Below are positions 1-11,601 of a DNA stretch of 64,000 bases, piece after piece; within the stretch, counting starts at the first letter, position 1, and every line of letters begins with the position of its first letter. Below the pieces are notes generated by a model. It saw only the letters and a program-made list of their open reading frames with translations, did not search any database and was not told the origin of the DNA. The position numbers and the translations under genes are program-made. The stretch lies in the NCBI RefSeq assembly GCF_018687715.1, contig NC_056754.1:17965501-18029500 (forward strand), given 5' to 3'. The DNA comes from Carya illinoinensis. Lineage: Eukaryota; Streptophyta; Magnoliopsida; Fagales; Juglandaceae.

Positions 1-1069
1 TTTATAGATATTACAAAGTGTAAACTCTAAAAGGTCCGTTGGAAAATAACTAAATAAAATATAATTAAAAATAAATGAGAGCAATAAAATAGACTTGCAT
101 AGACCATGGTGGTCGTGGCATGCAATGGCCCATGGATGGCCTAGTATGAATCATGGCCCACGGTTGGACTGGTCTCGCTCATGGCTGTTGGTGGGCACAG
201 CATATTGCCGTGCATGGCCTGCTGACAGGCATGGTAGGTTGTCATGCGTTGACCTGCTGGTTGGCACAGCATCCCTGATGCTGCATGGCCCAGGCAGGTG
301 GCCTGGGTGTTGACTCTGCATGGCTCAGGTGGGTGGTCTGGGCATTGGTGCTGCAAGGCACAGACTGAAGTTGTGCGCTGGATGACATGCTTGTTGAGGC
401 ATGCCACTAGTCTTGCTGCTGCGTGTCATGGGCGTGTCATGGCTTGTCAAGGCTAGTGTCGAGGTGTGGCTCTGGGCCACTTTCCTTGGGGTCCTGACAC
501 CTTGTCCCCTCTCCCTCTTACACCATGCCTTCTGACACCATCCCCCCTAGTCTCTTCTTGTCCCCTCTCTTTCTCTTCATCTTTGATTTCTAGTGATATC
601 CCTCATCCCTCTTATTGTTCCCTTCTCCTAGTGGGTCTTACTCTCCCTTGTGGGCCCCTCCTAAGGGGCTGGGCCTAGGAAATCCCATGGGCTGGGAAAA
701 AATCTCCTTACACTATTTATCTGAAAAAACTTCATATGTAGTCATTTTGGTAAACTCTTTGCGCAAGAACTGAAATGACGTGGTGGGCCGCATTAGATTA
801 ATGAAACTTTACATTTCACATTATGTGTTTTTTATAAATGGAGAGATGCAAAGGGGCGTTTTGAGTGGGAAAATTAAAATATTGGTAGGAGAGGACTATA
901 TTTTAACTAAACGGTACATTTCATTACCAAAATGATCTAAAACACACCATTTAACCCCAAAACTTTTCTAGCCCCAAATCAAACGTAATTTCCCTTCCTT
1001 GCGAGACACCGTGACAACGGCTTTCCCTTCCTCTTCACCACCTGTAGGAATCGAGGTCACTACCCTCCA
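1..1069. other. Intergenic, G+C-rich degenerate repeats at the left edge
   Basis: I see no supportable gene. Positions 95-470 are unusually G+C-rich and made of degenerate repeats around the words tgcatggc and ggcacagcat; two imperfect copies of about 45 bp lie at roughly 270-350. The stretch 470-720 is pyrimidine-rich and ends in aaaaaatctccttacactat, a tail that recurs in similar form at about 3645-3662 and 4022-4038. This may be a piece of an LTR or other repeat that starts outside the window. Reading frames here are short and have low-complexity composition. Confidence 0.3.
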
Positions 1070-1454
1070 TTATTATGATCATGAAGGTTAAAAATTTAAT
1101 CAAATTAGTATTTAACAGTTTTAGGGCTTTTGGATCAATGGTTGGGTCTTTAACAATTGGTATCAGAGTAGGGACCACGTCATGAGTTCAAGTAACGGAG
1201 GAGACGACCAATAGGCTGGATTAAAATGTCTTGGTAATATGTATATATATGGTGTTAAGTCATTAAATACTGATAGATGAGTGAAGCCGCCAAAACAAAA
1301 AGGGTTACTACTGGGTTGGTGTCCATAGAGTGGGCCACCGTGGCCGTTGGATTCGGAACCATAGTGGAATGTTATGATCCTGAGAGTTAAAAACTTAATC
1401 AAATTAATATTCAATAGTCATAGGGCTTTTGAATCAATGATTGTGTCTTTAACA
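1070..1454 (+). mobile_element. Candidate TRIM (miniature LTR retrotransposon)
   Basis: Two direct repeats of about 85 bp, 1070-1155 and 1370-1454, are roughly 80% alike. The right copy begins TGTTATGATCC and both end TTTAACA, giving the TGTTA...TAACA termini expected of LTRs. Just inside the left copy is TTGGTATCAGAG (about 1157-1168), matching the initiator-Met tRNA primer binding site used by plant LTR elements. The internal part is only about 214 bp and non-coding. Overall size and layout fit a TRIM. The first bases of the left repeat are TT rather than TG, and I could not find a matching 5-bp target duplication, so the element is old or its edge is slightly misplaced. Confidence 0.5.
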
Positions 1455-1503
1455 AGGTAGTACGGAAAAATGGAGCCTTGTTCGTCGTCCGTCGTCTTCT
1501 TTG

Positions 1504-1553
<50 letters not shown>

Positions 1554-3324
1554 TTAATTTATTTTTTATAAAATTGCCGCACCACGTGAATGAGGATGTG
1601 CAAAGTGTGCGCAAAATTGACTGCACAAAATTGATTTATCTATATCTCTCTCATTCAAGACCTTCAAATTTGAACAAGAGCTTCAAACAATCTTTTTCCA
1701 TCAAATTCAATACTAAATCAAAGATGCATGCATACTATGCGTCAAATTACTTTAGAAACGAAGCGTTCTTCATGAATACATGTCCCTCCAATTCAAAAAA
1801 AGTAGCATTATATGTACTTACAATTTTATTATATTTTTATTTACAATATTCATTTAGTTAGTTTTTTTATTTTTTTTAAATTTAAATTTTGAATTTCAAA
1901 TTTCATAATTTGCAACATATCAGTAATTGATACGTGGAGAAGTAAATTTTTCTTAAATAGATGTAGTATTTTCCATTCATAAATGGTGGAATGGGAGGGA
2001 TATCGGCAACACTAGAATCTTTGTAAATTGCGATGGCTGGTGAACTTGCACGAATCGACCTATCTGGCCTCAAATATTTCTTGACAAGATGCAAGCAAAG
2101 TTTTGAATACCGTACCGATCAAAATACTGGAATGAAATATTTCGATACCAATACTGTTTTGGAATAATCGATATATGAATAAATTATATATATATAAATT
2201 ATATTCCAAAATAATAGTCTATATATGAATAAATTATATATAAATTATAAATAATCTGATCTAAATTGAGAGTCAAAAAATAAACTTGTAGTCTAAAATA
2301 AAGAAAAAAAAATGTAAAAGCCAAAATATCCGCCTAGGGCCATTCAATTTTCATAAATGATTTCTTTTCAAATCTAAATGAATAATTTACATTATAAATA
2401 TAGAAAAACTCTATAAATTTATTATTTAAACATTTGAGATCAACATTTCCACGAAAATTTATAAGATCTTCATCTCTTCTTCGTTTCTTCTGTGTTCTTC
2501 TTGGTGAAGCGAATAATTAGAAATTAGAAAAGTGTTTATAGTTACAAAAAAAAAAAAATTCTATAAAAATAAATTTATAAATTGATATAACTTAATAAGA
2601 TATATTAAATCTATTTTATAATTAAACTAATTTTATAATCTCACATACCAATCAAAATACATTAATTTTTGAGTTAACATTAAAGAATTTCACAAGAAAT
2701 TATGCACCATCGTGACTTGACATGGTTGATTATATGGTGCTTTTCATTCTCTTTCAGAACGAAAAAATGATACAGGAAAATACTATTTCTATATAAACTT
2801 TTGGTAGAAAGTTTTTTCCGAAACGCATATTATGTTTTTAACTTAATGATAAAAGAATTAGTTTTAAATGAATATATGATTTTTTTTTATTTTTAAAAAA
2901 TATTTAAATACTTTTAAAAAATGTTAAAAAAAGTAAAAAAAGAAAAAAAAAACCTGATTTGGACATATCATTGTCCAAAGATATATACAAGTCATACGGC
3001 TTATATAAAAATATTCGCTTTATCTTAATGAGATCTATATTTTTACAAAATACTTAATTATAATATTTATACATTCAACACTAATACTCACTGATTTTAA
3101 TGTCGCGTTTCGCACACCTTTAGACTAGGTTTCAACAACTCGGATCCTTTGTTCTTATGCTTGCACACACAGAAAAAATAAAGAGATTCAGGAGCTTTTG
3201 TAGAGGCCGGAGAATTTCCGATACTTAAATCAATATCATCTTAATAGTTTGTACGAGAGAGTATGGACTTCAAAGAGACTTCTTCTACATAAAAATTGTC
3301 TTATATTCCAAGTTTCTTGGGGGT
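1455..3324. other. AT-rich intergenic region with a (TC)n microsatellite
   Basis: No gene is visible. A (TC)n tract of about 43 bp lies at 1507-1549 and produces serine/leucine-repeat reading frames that are not real. Two imperfect AT-rich repeats of about 50 bp with the word tatatgaataaattatatat lie at about 2171-2245. A homopolymer-rich stretch at 2880-2960 resembles the interior of common plant MITEs, but its ends are unclear. Confidence 0.4.
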
Positions 3325-4038
3325 GGTCTGTTGCCCATACCTTGTATCAGTGGTATATGTCACATCAGCTGTTCTCTTAGTCAAAACTCTTTAATGTGGC
3401 ATTGTGCCTTGAGGTGACGTCATAAATATGACGTAACTTCTTATTCCTTCTGTCTTATTTTAGGTGCGTTTTGTCAGATTCATTCTTACTTATTAAAGGA
3501 TTAAGAGCTCTCTATGTTTTCCATCTACCTGCCTGCATAGGTTCTCTGAGCTTAGGCATAATAGAGAGAGATTGTGGTGATGTGTACCTTCCTTTCCCAT
3601 CTTTTGAGACTTCCCACGCAATTTGACCATAGGCCGATGGAAAAAAATTTCCTTACACTATGTTTATGAGATTTAACTGCCGATACCTCGTGTTAGGAGG
3701 ATATTTCACCTCAATAGTTCCTTTAATTATATTTTTTTAATGCGTCATGACTTTTCATTCATTCTATCAGGTAGATACACGTTGTTTCCTTTGTCTCTCA
3801 AAAGATCAAGGATTTTTCACATTTTTTGCTCATTTACCTATACAGTATTATTTAAGGTTACGTGTTGTAGGGAAATATCGGGTGATGTGTCCTCTCATTT
3901 CTTGCATCTTAGGGGTCTTACAGCGTAATTGTGACTATAGGCTGAGTTCTAATGTGCTGAGGGGCCGCCCAATAGTTGAGTTTGTCATGTTTGAACTTGT
4001 CTCCTAGCCTTTGGCCGGAGCAAAAATTCCCTCACACT
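3325..4038 (+). repeat. Diverged tandem duplication, about 340-375 bp per copy
   Basis: Two neighbouring blocks (about 3325-3662 and 3663-4038) share the same order of short landmarks. Each starts near a gccgatacc/gcccatacc word, then has a pyrimidine-rich middle, then gtgatgtgt followed by cct, and ends in a gccgatgg/gccggag plus aaaaattyccytacact tail. The copies are strongly diverged. The same tail closes the G+C-rich block at about 700-718. No coding frame is shared. This could be an old LTR or satellite-like remnant; the family was not recognised. Confidence 0.3.
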
Positions 4039-4307
4039 TACCATTAGCTTTCCATAATTCTAACCAGAAAATCCCAACAGAATGAAAATTTAATAATAAT
4101 AAAAAAAGAGTTCCAGAATTTTCTAATCTCCAGGGGCCCATTAGGCTCCCCGATTCTCATACACGCGCCCTGCACGCGCGCACGGTAAGATTCTGTAACT
4201 ACCCCCAGTCTCTGATCCGTACGCCAGCCGAGCTTGAAGAATAAATGCTCTCTCCTTCATTTTGTATCGCTCACTCACTTCACATCTCTCTAATTACTGT
4301 CCCTCTC

Positions 4308-5600
4308 ATGGCGACCTCTCTGCGATATACGCTGCTTCTCTTGGCCATCCCAATCATTGCATCTCTCTGCTTCTCGAGTGCGAGCACCATTCCCGTGCTG
4401 GAGCAAAGCATCACACCCTCTTCAACTTTAACTCCACCGCCTGCACCAACACCATCTCAGGAACAGCAAGACCAGTCGTTTTTCTCCCACACATCTCTAC
4501 TCCCTCCGATCCTCTCCCATCTCGGCTTCAACGAGCTCGCCACAGCCGCACCCTCTCTTTCCGACTCCGCCTCTACGGCCTGGCCCGGTCCCTACACTCT
4601 CTTCGCTCCTTCCGATTCCTCCCTCCGTTCCTGCATCTCTTGCTCCATACCTAACCTCCTCCGAGAACACATTGTTCCTGGCCTCTTCACGGTCGACTAT
4701 CTCCGGAAGCTTGCTTTCGGTACCAGGATCGAGACTTTGAGCCCAGGCCGATGCATCACCATCACCTCCGAAAGGTCCAAGAATGGCAGCTTCTCCGCCG
4801 CTGCCAAGGTCTTCATCGGAGGAGTGGAGGTCACTCAACCTGATCTTTTCAACAACGGCCTGGTGGTGGTTCACGGCCTTCAAGGCTTCGTTGCTCCTCT
4901 CTCGCCTTTCTCTTGCGACGTCGAGAGGATGACCTCGCTCTCGTTCCCGTTCCATCCTGAGCGCACGGTGACGCACCAGATCTATTCCACAACTCAGTCC
5001 GCTGTCATGCACTTGATGCTCCGGGACACCATGCTTAGGCTCCGTAACAACGGCTTTAACATCTTGGCGCTCGCCATGAAGGTTAAGTACGGCGAACTCG
5101 TTGGCCTCAACAACATGACGGTTTTCGCGGTTGACGACGTCTCGATATTCTCTGGTTCTCACGCATACATCAGTAATATTCGCTTCCACATAGTACCGAA
5201 CCATTACCTGACGTTCTCCGACCTTGAGAAGCTCCCTACGGAGATTACTCTACCGACGCTCGAGCGAGGGCAGTCGCTAAGGATCACCACCGCGGGTGGA
5301 GGCTTGTCGGGGGCCCCAGTTAGTATAAACTACGTGAGGATCAGGGTTCCTGACGTGATACGCAACCTAAAGATCGCGGTACATAGCGTGTTCTTGCCAT
5401 TCCCACACATTCATCCCACCGCTGTACCGTTCGACCAGATCCTAGGCGGACGAGAAGAAGCGAACTGGGCGGAACAGGTGGACTCGGATAGGACGCTGAA
5501 TGGAATTTGTGATGATCTGGAAGGGAATGTAAGCTGCGGCAAGGCCCCCATGGCTCAGGTTAATCCGTCGGAGGATGTCGAAGATCACCATGGCCTGTGA
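4308..5600 (+). CDS. Fasciclin-like arabinogalactan protein (FLA19/20/21-like), single exon
   Basis: Secreted cell-wall/cell-surface adhesion-type protein. From the Met at 4308 it is 430 residues and opens with a clear signal peptide (a run of Leu, Ile and Ala ending near CFSSAS). An upstream in-frame ATG at 4245 would add 21 residues; I prefer 4308 because it places the signal peptide at the N-terminus and has G at +4. After the signal comes a short Pro-rich arabinogalactan glycomodule (TPPPAPTPS, residues about 42-50). Next is a first FAS1-like domain (about 56-198) with the H1 motif YTLFAPSDSS and an H2-like VVVHGLQGFV, and a second, weaker FAS1 domain (about 234-366) with NMTVFAVDD. The C-terminus is acidic and hydrophilic with no GPI-anchor tail. 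This fits the atypical FLA19-21 group, and I cannot choose within it. It is intronless, as usual for FLAs. Confidence 0.9.
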   Translation: MATSLRYTLLLLAIPIIASLCFSSASTIPVLEQSITPSSTLTPPPAPTPSQEQQDQSFFSHTSLLPPILSHLGFNELATAAPSLSDSASTAWPGPYTLFAPSDSSLRSCISCSIPNLLREHIVPGLFTVDYLRKLAFGTRIETLSPGRCITITSERSKNGSFSAAAKVFIGGVEVTQPDLFNNGLVVVHGLQGFVAPLSPFSCDVERMTSLSFPFHPERTVTHQIYSTTQSAVMHLMLRDTMLRLRNNGFNILALAMKVKYGELVGLNNMTVFAVDDVSIFSGSHAYISNIRFHIVPNHYLTFSDLEKLPTEITLPTLERGQSLRITTAGGGLSGAPVSINYVRIRVPDVIRNLKIAVHSVFLPFPHIHPTAVPFDQILGGREEANWAEQVDSDRTLNGICDDLEGNVSCGKAPMAQVNPSEDVEDHHGL

Positions 5601-7219
5601 TGGGACGAACGAAATATTTAGTTCTCGTCGTTTTTTCTTTTCTCCCGAAGGATGCCTGGACCTGTCTCTGACTCTCTGTATACGGCTGAGTATATTGTGT
5701 TTGTCGTCTGTACACTTGTACAGGATTTAGTCTAGTCCAAGGCAGCCGTCGATATCCGTACGTGCTCCTCGAGTAGTAGGCTCTTTTGGGTGCATTGTGG
5801 TATGTACGGTCAAGTCTAGTGTCTTTGAACTATTGATATATCATATAATAATAAGAAACGTCACCTTTGTCATTTCTTTACGATCCATTCTTTTTAATCT
5901 TTTTTATATTAATTTTTTGGGCTTTTAGTTATAATAGTAAAAATGATTTTGATTAATGAAATAGGGTCATTTTTACGTAACATGACCAATTCACATTAAT
6001 CGTATTTTTGGTCCTCAAATTAGCAATTCTTAAAGAAATCTAATTTTACGAAATTCCCGTTCAAATAAGGAATCAATTAAAAAAAAAAAGAAATTGAATG
6101 GGAAATGAAATTAAAATGGTTAGTAATCATATAGTAAATAACATAAGTGCTAATAAGAGTTTAAATAAGTCAAGTTCAAATAGGTAGTGGGGTTCAAGTT
6201 GAGGCCATGGCTTTATACAATTAATTTGCAAGATTAAATTATAAATTATATATAATTATTCTTCAATAATGGCTAATTTAATAAATAAATAAAACTTATC
6301 AAACTCCAGACCGACTTGTAGAATGGTATTGTTGTTCATTTGCAATCATAATCAAATATTGCAAAAAGCTTTTTATGTAGAATTTCATTATTCATCTTTT
6401 ACGTTAATGACACTACATGTCTCGAGAGAATGTCAATTATCATTAATTTACGTGTCCCTCCGGTGTACAATAAGATTTTGAGGCTATTTGGCGAATTGTA
6501 TATATACAACTAAGAGAAATATACTTTTTTTTTTTTTTTTAATTTTAAATCATATTATTACCGGTCATCACTTGTTCATACGAGAAATTTGAAGTGGTTT
6601 TTTCTCATTATAAAAGTAGTCTTCTCTTTCACGACATTTTTAGCTTTACATTAACTGATTATCCATTCAAGTTTTTGATATATAAATATCATTTAAAATA
6701 TGAACTAAATATCAGGTACTTTTGAAGTACACGTGTATATATGATACTTCTATTTCTTCACGAGATCGATCATGATATATCATTAAACAATAAAATATTT
6801 ATAAATACTTTAATGGTACGACATCCTAACATAAAATAAGCATATCATATCACATAAATCATATTATTATTATTATTATGAAAAAGTAATATTACATATA
6901 ATTATTTTTATATATTCTTTACGCACTTTATTGATATGATTAAATAGATTAATTTTTTTAATAAATAATTAATTATATTATTAAAGTGTATAAAAAAATC
7001 TACAAAAATAACTATACATAAAATTTTTATTACTAAAAAAAATCAATGTTTAATTGTAAGGTGCAAGGATAGAAAGAATCCGATAAAATCCAAAAGCCCC
7101 CAGTTCAATGTAAGTGAATTTCTAGTAGTACCGTCACCACTGTTGTTTGTCTACTCCTGCTTCTCCATTATGGCTGGTACTTCCAGGTTCTACATTAACT
7201 GACAGCTCCGGCCAGCTTC
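5601..7219. other. 3' flank of the FLA gene and AT-rich intergenic DNA
   Basis: No coding sequence is visible. A likely MITE lies at about 6879-7037. Its left end reads taatattacatataattatt, and an inverted, imperfect counterpart (aataactatacataaa) sits at the right end. The two arms contain ttctttacgcacttta and aaagtgtataaa, which are also mutually inverted. The rest is AT-rich single-copy-looking DNA with short homopolymers. Confidence 0.35.
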
Positions 7220-8152
7220 CTAGCCTACTGCATTATTATTGCTGCTATTAACTCCTTTCCTGCTTACAAGAACAAGAGCCAAGCGAAGTTTTTCTCCTTT
7301 ACCAACTCGGAAAGACCAAATCTGCACCACATCGTCAACCTTGAGATTGTACTTATCTTTGGCGACAGCAATCCAGTGAGTCCTTAGTGCGTACATCGAG
7401 GTTATTTTCCCCGAACTTTTGAGCATGTCCCATTGCCTCAAAAGAGTCAAAACCATCATACTCATTTCGTACAAGGATTCCATGAATGACACTACCATTT
7501 TTTCTTGTTGGGCAAGATTTTTTTCTCTCTCAAGAAATTAATATTACTGATCTGTCGGAAAGGTATGGATAAACGATTGTTAACTTTTTCTAGGTCGGTC
7601 GCGGATTTTTGTATTACCAAAACCACGTCGGTTCTATTCATTTCCTTGCATTACGATACTTATATTCGTCAGGCAAGTCCGACGGTACTACTACGTTTGG
7701 AATGGCGGTCACATTGGGCTTTTGCCTCTTGTTCGATGATTCCATTCACGAGGGTTTTCCTTCATTCTTTCTGAACCTGCTTTGCTTCCTTCCTCTAGTA
7801 TTTGTATGGGCTTGCATGGCAGAAAACATAAGTTTCTCCGCATGAGGTCCTTGACTCTGCGGTGTCGCCACTGCCTCAGTTGTTGGCTTCTTTAGAAGCC
7901 TTTCCCTGCTCCTTAGGCTTTGTATTAATCCATGTGAGGGAACTACAATATGACCAACCCAATTGTGAATCACATCCTTTCGTAATCTCTCTCTCCCACT
8001 GAATTTTCTTCCAAGAAAACCCCATTGCCATTATCCTTCTCGTCAAAGCTTTGTTCCGTAACATTTTCTTCTTCATATTTATCAGGATGAAGAGCAACAT
8101 CTGCCAACATGACGAGAAAACTCTCGAAAGCATCAGAACTCAAGACCACCAT
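7220..8152 (-). pseudogene. Broken B3-domain transcription factor gene
   Basis: Read on the minus strand, several frames together resemble the small plant B3-domain family (At2g33720/At5g24050 type). The start at 8152 gives about 60 residues (MVVLSSDAFESF...). A Lys/Arg- and Pro-rich stretch then follows in another frame. A B3 core start (LVIQK, NNRLSIPF) is in a third frame. The last 279 bp (7498-7220) give the best-kept part: RQWDMLKSSGKITSMYAL, then DDVVQIWSFRVG, which are the strands at the end of the B3 barrel. Stop codons and at least two frame changes separate the pieces, so no full protein can be made. Introns could explain some changes, but in-frame stops inside the domain make decay more likely. 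Confidence 0.6.
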
Positions 8153-8752
8153 ATTCGATCTCCTTCAACTCACTGATCTCCTAACTCTTAATTATTTATG
8201 TGACAGAAAACTAAGAGTAAGTCATAATTTATAGATTAGCTAAATTAAGGTTCTTTATCCTACTCCTAGTCTTAGAAGGAAAAGTATGCGTAATAGGAAA
8301 TGAAATATAATTCTGGAGAAGTTCTATTAATTATTTCTGTGTGGATAAGAAATTACTATATATAACCAGGCCAGTGCCAGCAGATATATCATCATTGTTT
8401 TATGAAGCCGAAAGAGGAAATATGGTAATATACCCATAATCAAAATTAATAATCCCTAGCTTGCATGCAGTTAGATTCCTAATGCGACAGGGTTCGCATT
8501 AAGATCATTGGACTGATCCCGCATGCTTATTAATATTTTCCATATCATGACTTCTCTTCTATGCATCTTTCTTTTAAAAAATAAGAGCCCATAGGATGAT
8601 CTCATAAAAGATATTGTTTGCTAATAATTAATATATATTTTTTTTTTATCTTCGCGAGAATAAATTATAACAGGTGTCTTCTACAAGGGATGAAAATCGG
8701 AAACTAATAGCAATGTGCTACCCAAGGCGTTGATGAAGAAGTTACCTCTTTG
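8153..8752. other. Short intergenic stretch
   Basis: AT-rich DNA between the B3 pseudogene and the MULE terminus. I see no gene, repeat or RNA here. Confidence 0.4.
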
Positions 8753-9165
8753 CACTACAGGGCATCTATTCCCCCCCCCCCCCCCCCCCCCCCCCCTCCT
8801 CTCTCTCTCTCTGAGTCTGGACTCTGGTATGCAGAAATCACTCTCTCTCCTTCCATATCTCTCCTTCCTCCTTCACAAAAACCTTAACCCGAACCTGAAT
8901 TCATCCCTCTCACCATTCGATCTCTCTCCTTCCCCATCATGAAAACGAACCCAAAATCATACCTATTTAATTTCACGAAAACGAGTCATCGAGAACGAGA
9001 GCTTGTACTTGGATAGTTCACTTCATATTTGAGAAGATTTCCTAATCCCTAATTTTTCATGATCCCAAATTTTTTGTAATCCCAAATTTTTCTAATCCCT
9101 AATTTGTAATGGTCTGTGTTTTTGTTGTAGGATTTTTGGCCTCGATTCCCCACTATAAAATTTCC
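8753..9165 (+). repeat. Left terminal inverted repeat of the MULE
   Basis: Pairs with 14245-14729 in inverted orientation. It contains a 26-base C run (8771-8796) followed by (CT)n, a pyrimidine-rich stretch, and near its inner end ttgttgtag. The other arm has the matching ttattgtag, which looks like a splice acceptor for a 5'-UTR intron. Conservation of this site in both arms suggests that each arm serves as promoter and leader for the gene it faces. Confidence 0.65.
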
Positions 9166-10089
9166 TCTCTCTGCGAAAAATACGGGCATCTATTTAATTT
9201 CGTATGGATGAAGGTACTATTCTCATGAAACACTGATCTTGGGCATCTGTGTAACTTCGTATAGATCTTTGTTCTGTGTTTTGTATGGGCAGTTGTTTTT
9301 GTTTCATTGCTTCGATTCAGTCCAACTTTCATGATGAATGTCTAGTGAAACTACAAACTTGTTGGCATGTAATGAAACTTTTGATTAGATCCTCCCTTGT
9401 ACAATAACTTCTTGTTGGTATCTACCATTTGTACAATTGATGGCTGTGCAAATAGGCATGATAGTTGCTAATTCCTACAAACTGTGAATCTTGTGACAAA
9501 TTAATTTTATGGTATTGCTCTATGTTGTTTTGTGGGATTAGAATTGATTACTAGAATACCCAAAATTGATTACTAGAAGTATTAAAATTGATTAAGAAAT
9601 AGAATTAGCCCTCCTAATAACAAACCAATGTGGAATTTGGCACTCAGTGTATTTTATCATATTTTACCCAATTAACTATACTACCCATCTGGCATAGTCT
9701 ATATTGTTCTGGGGGTGCCAAAATACAATGTTCTAGCATAGTCTTCAAACCTTGAGACTACCCATTGTGAGTTTTTTAGGTGTCACCATACCTTTTTAAT
9801 TTTTTATTTTCCAATCTTGGCACTAACTTGTGTCATGCTACACTGTGTCTAAATGAGGAATTGCTATGGAATGTGGCATGGACTTGTACATCCATGAACC
9901 ATCTCATTAGCATTAGCATTAACAACTAATTATTGTTTTGTGGGTTAGCTATGTGCTGTAATTAAAGAAGTATTAATGACTCCCATGCACCATCTCATTA
10001 TCATTAGTATTAATGGCATGCACTTGCTGGCTCCCCTAATTTGAGTCATAGATCTATATTGTTATGTTTAATATTAGTTAACGTAGTAA

Positions 10090-10460
10090 ATGCAATCTAA
10101 CAACAGTACTAGTTTAAGTTCTTGGACTTCAAGAATAAGAGACGATGCCAGGTTGGAGACACCATGTTGGCACTGTGAAATTCCATCAAAGCTACGGATT
10201 TTGGTCAAAAATACTAGTTTTGGTAGACGATTTTTCAATTGTCTAAATTACAAGTTAAACAAACAATGCAGTTTTTTTAATGGGTTTATTTTGAAATTGA
10301 ACAAAACAGTTGTTGCAAAATGATATTAGAGTTAGCTCAAAGGAGGAATGACAGGATCAATCAAGAACGTGTAACGGCTGAAGCAGTAAAATTTAAATTT
10401 ATGGAAAATAAGTACAATGAAACATTAAAAGTTCTATTCTTTTCATGATTTTGTATTGTT
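10090..10460 (+). pseudogene. GRF-type zinc-finger protein with coiled coil, MULE-borne
   Basis: The frame starting at 10090 encodes 77 residues with a GRF zinc finger: CWHC, then SFGRRFFNCLN, then CSFF. The expected spacing is Cys-x2-Cys, a GR-F-Cys strand, then a last Cys followed by aromatics. It stops at 10323. In the next frame (about 10322-10444) a charged helical segment (LAQRRNDRINQERVTAEA) and then a hydrophobic run (FCIVVLCAVIVF) follow. That order of zinc finger, coiled coil and C-terminal membrane helix is typical of small plant GRF proteins. One frame change and one stop separate the parts, so the present copy is probably inactive. Its job in the element is unknown to me. Confidence 0.55.
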
Positions 10461-11601
10461 GTGCTTTGTGCTGTAATTGTTTTCTATTTGAACATAATCA
10501 TGTATCTCGACCAATGCTAGGATCATATGGTTGGTAGGCCAATGCTAAGATCCTTTGTAGTGTAATTGTTTTTTATTTGAATGAGCACGCCTATTCTGGA
10601 ACCAATTATAGACATTTATTTATGAAATTTGGCCATATTGACCAAGTTCAGAGGTTATCTCTTTCATCTTATTCTTGCTTGGAGTTCCAGTCCCTTGTTT
10701 AAATATGCGCTCCAGAATTTGAAGCTGCACAAGTGTTGGAGTCCACCTCTGTTTGGATGTAATTTTGTACATAGCCTATCCACTCCAGTCCCTTGTCAAC
10801 TAATAGGCGAATTGAATAAGCATAAAGGAGAGCAATATGTAGATTCCAAATTGGATGCCACTACTTGCATATATCTAGAAGACATTAAATCCACAGTTTA
10901 ATTCTTCAAAATAGGGAGATTCATTCAATGACTAGAGTGAACGTATACAATAATGAACTACAAAGAAACTATAAATTTCTCTAGCATCAGAGAATAGTTT
11001 CTCTAGCAATTTAGAGCCAGGTCTAACAGTTTGATACATTAGGTCCAAAAATCATCAAAATACAAATACATTACGTCCAATAATAGTCAAATTATTCAAA
11101 TTGAATACATTAGGTGCTCTAAATACATAGGTCCAAAAGTTAGCAGTGACAACAGATTCCATGGAATAAAGGCCTTCATCTCTATAGGCATTACCTGTAA
11201 CATTAAAAATAAAAAATAAAGTAAGTTTGGCAATAAGAGCACCACCATGTTTGTGACAAAGAAGTTGCATATTTCAAATTAAACACCAACTTCATGTTTC
11301 TTATTCAAGTTCCACTATTTGTGATATGTTGTAATTTATATTTCAAACATCCCTATATGAAAGAAAATAAAAGCATAAAAACGAAGTTATTAGATTAAAA
11401 TAAAAACAAAAATTTAGAGAAAAGTACTATACTCGAATGAAAGGCAGTTGTTCCTTGTATGACTCTCAATCTTGCGAATGCTACAATGCATTTTCTTCAA
11501 TGATTGAGTCTCTCTCGGGTTCTTTGTCTCAAAGATTTTGGTCCTCTTTTTGTTGGCACCCATTGAGGATCTTGTAAAGTTTGTAAAAAATTTGATATTA
11601 C

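Noticed and set aside
1478..1861. Open frame with long Ser-Leu repeat
   Set aside because: It is the translation of a (TC)n microsatellite joined to AT-rich DNA.
4497..5204. 235-codon minus-strand frame opposite the FLA gene
   Set aside because: Shadow of the G+C-rich FLA coding strand; composition is Arg/Glu/His-rich and resembles no family.
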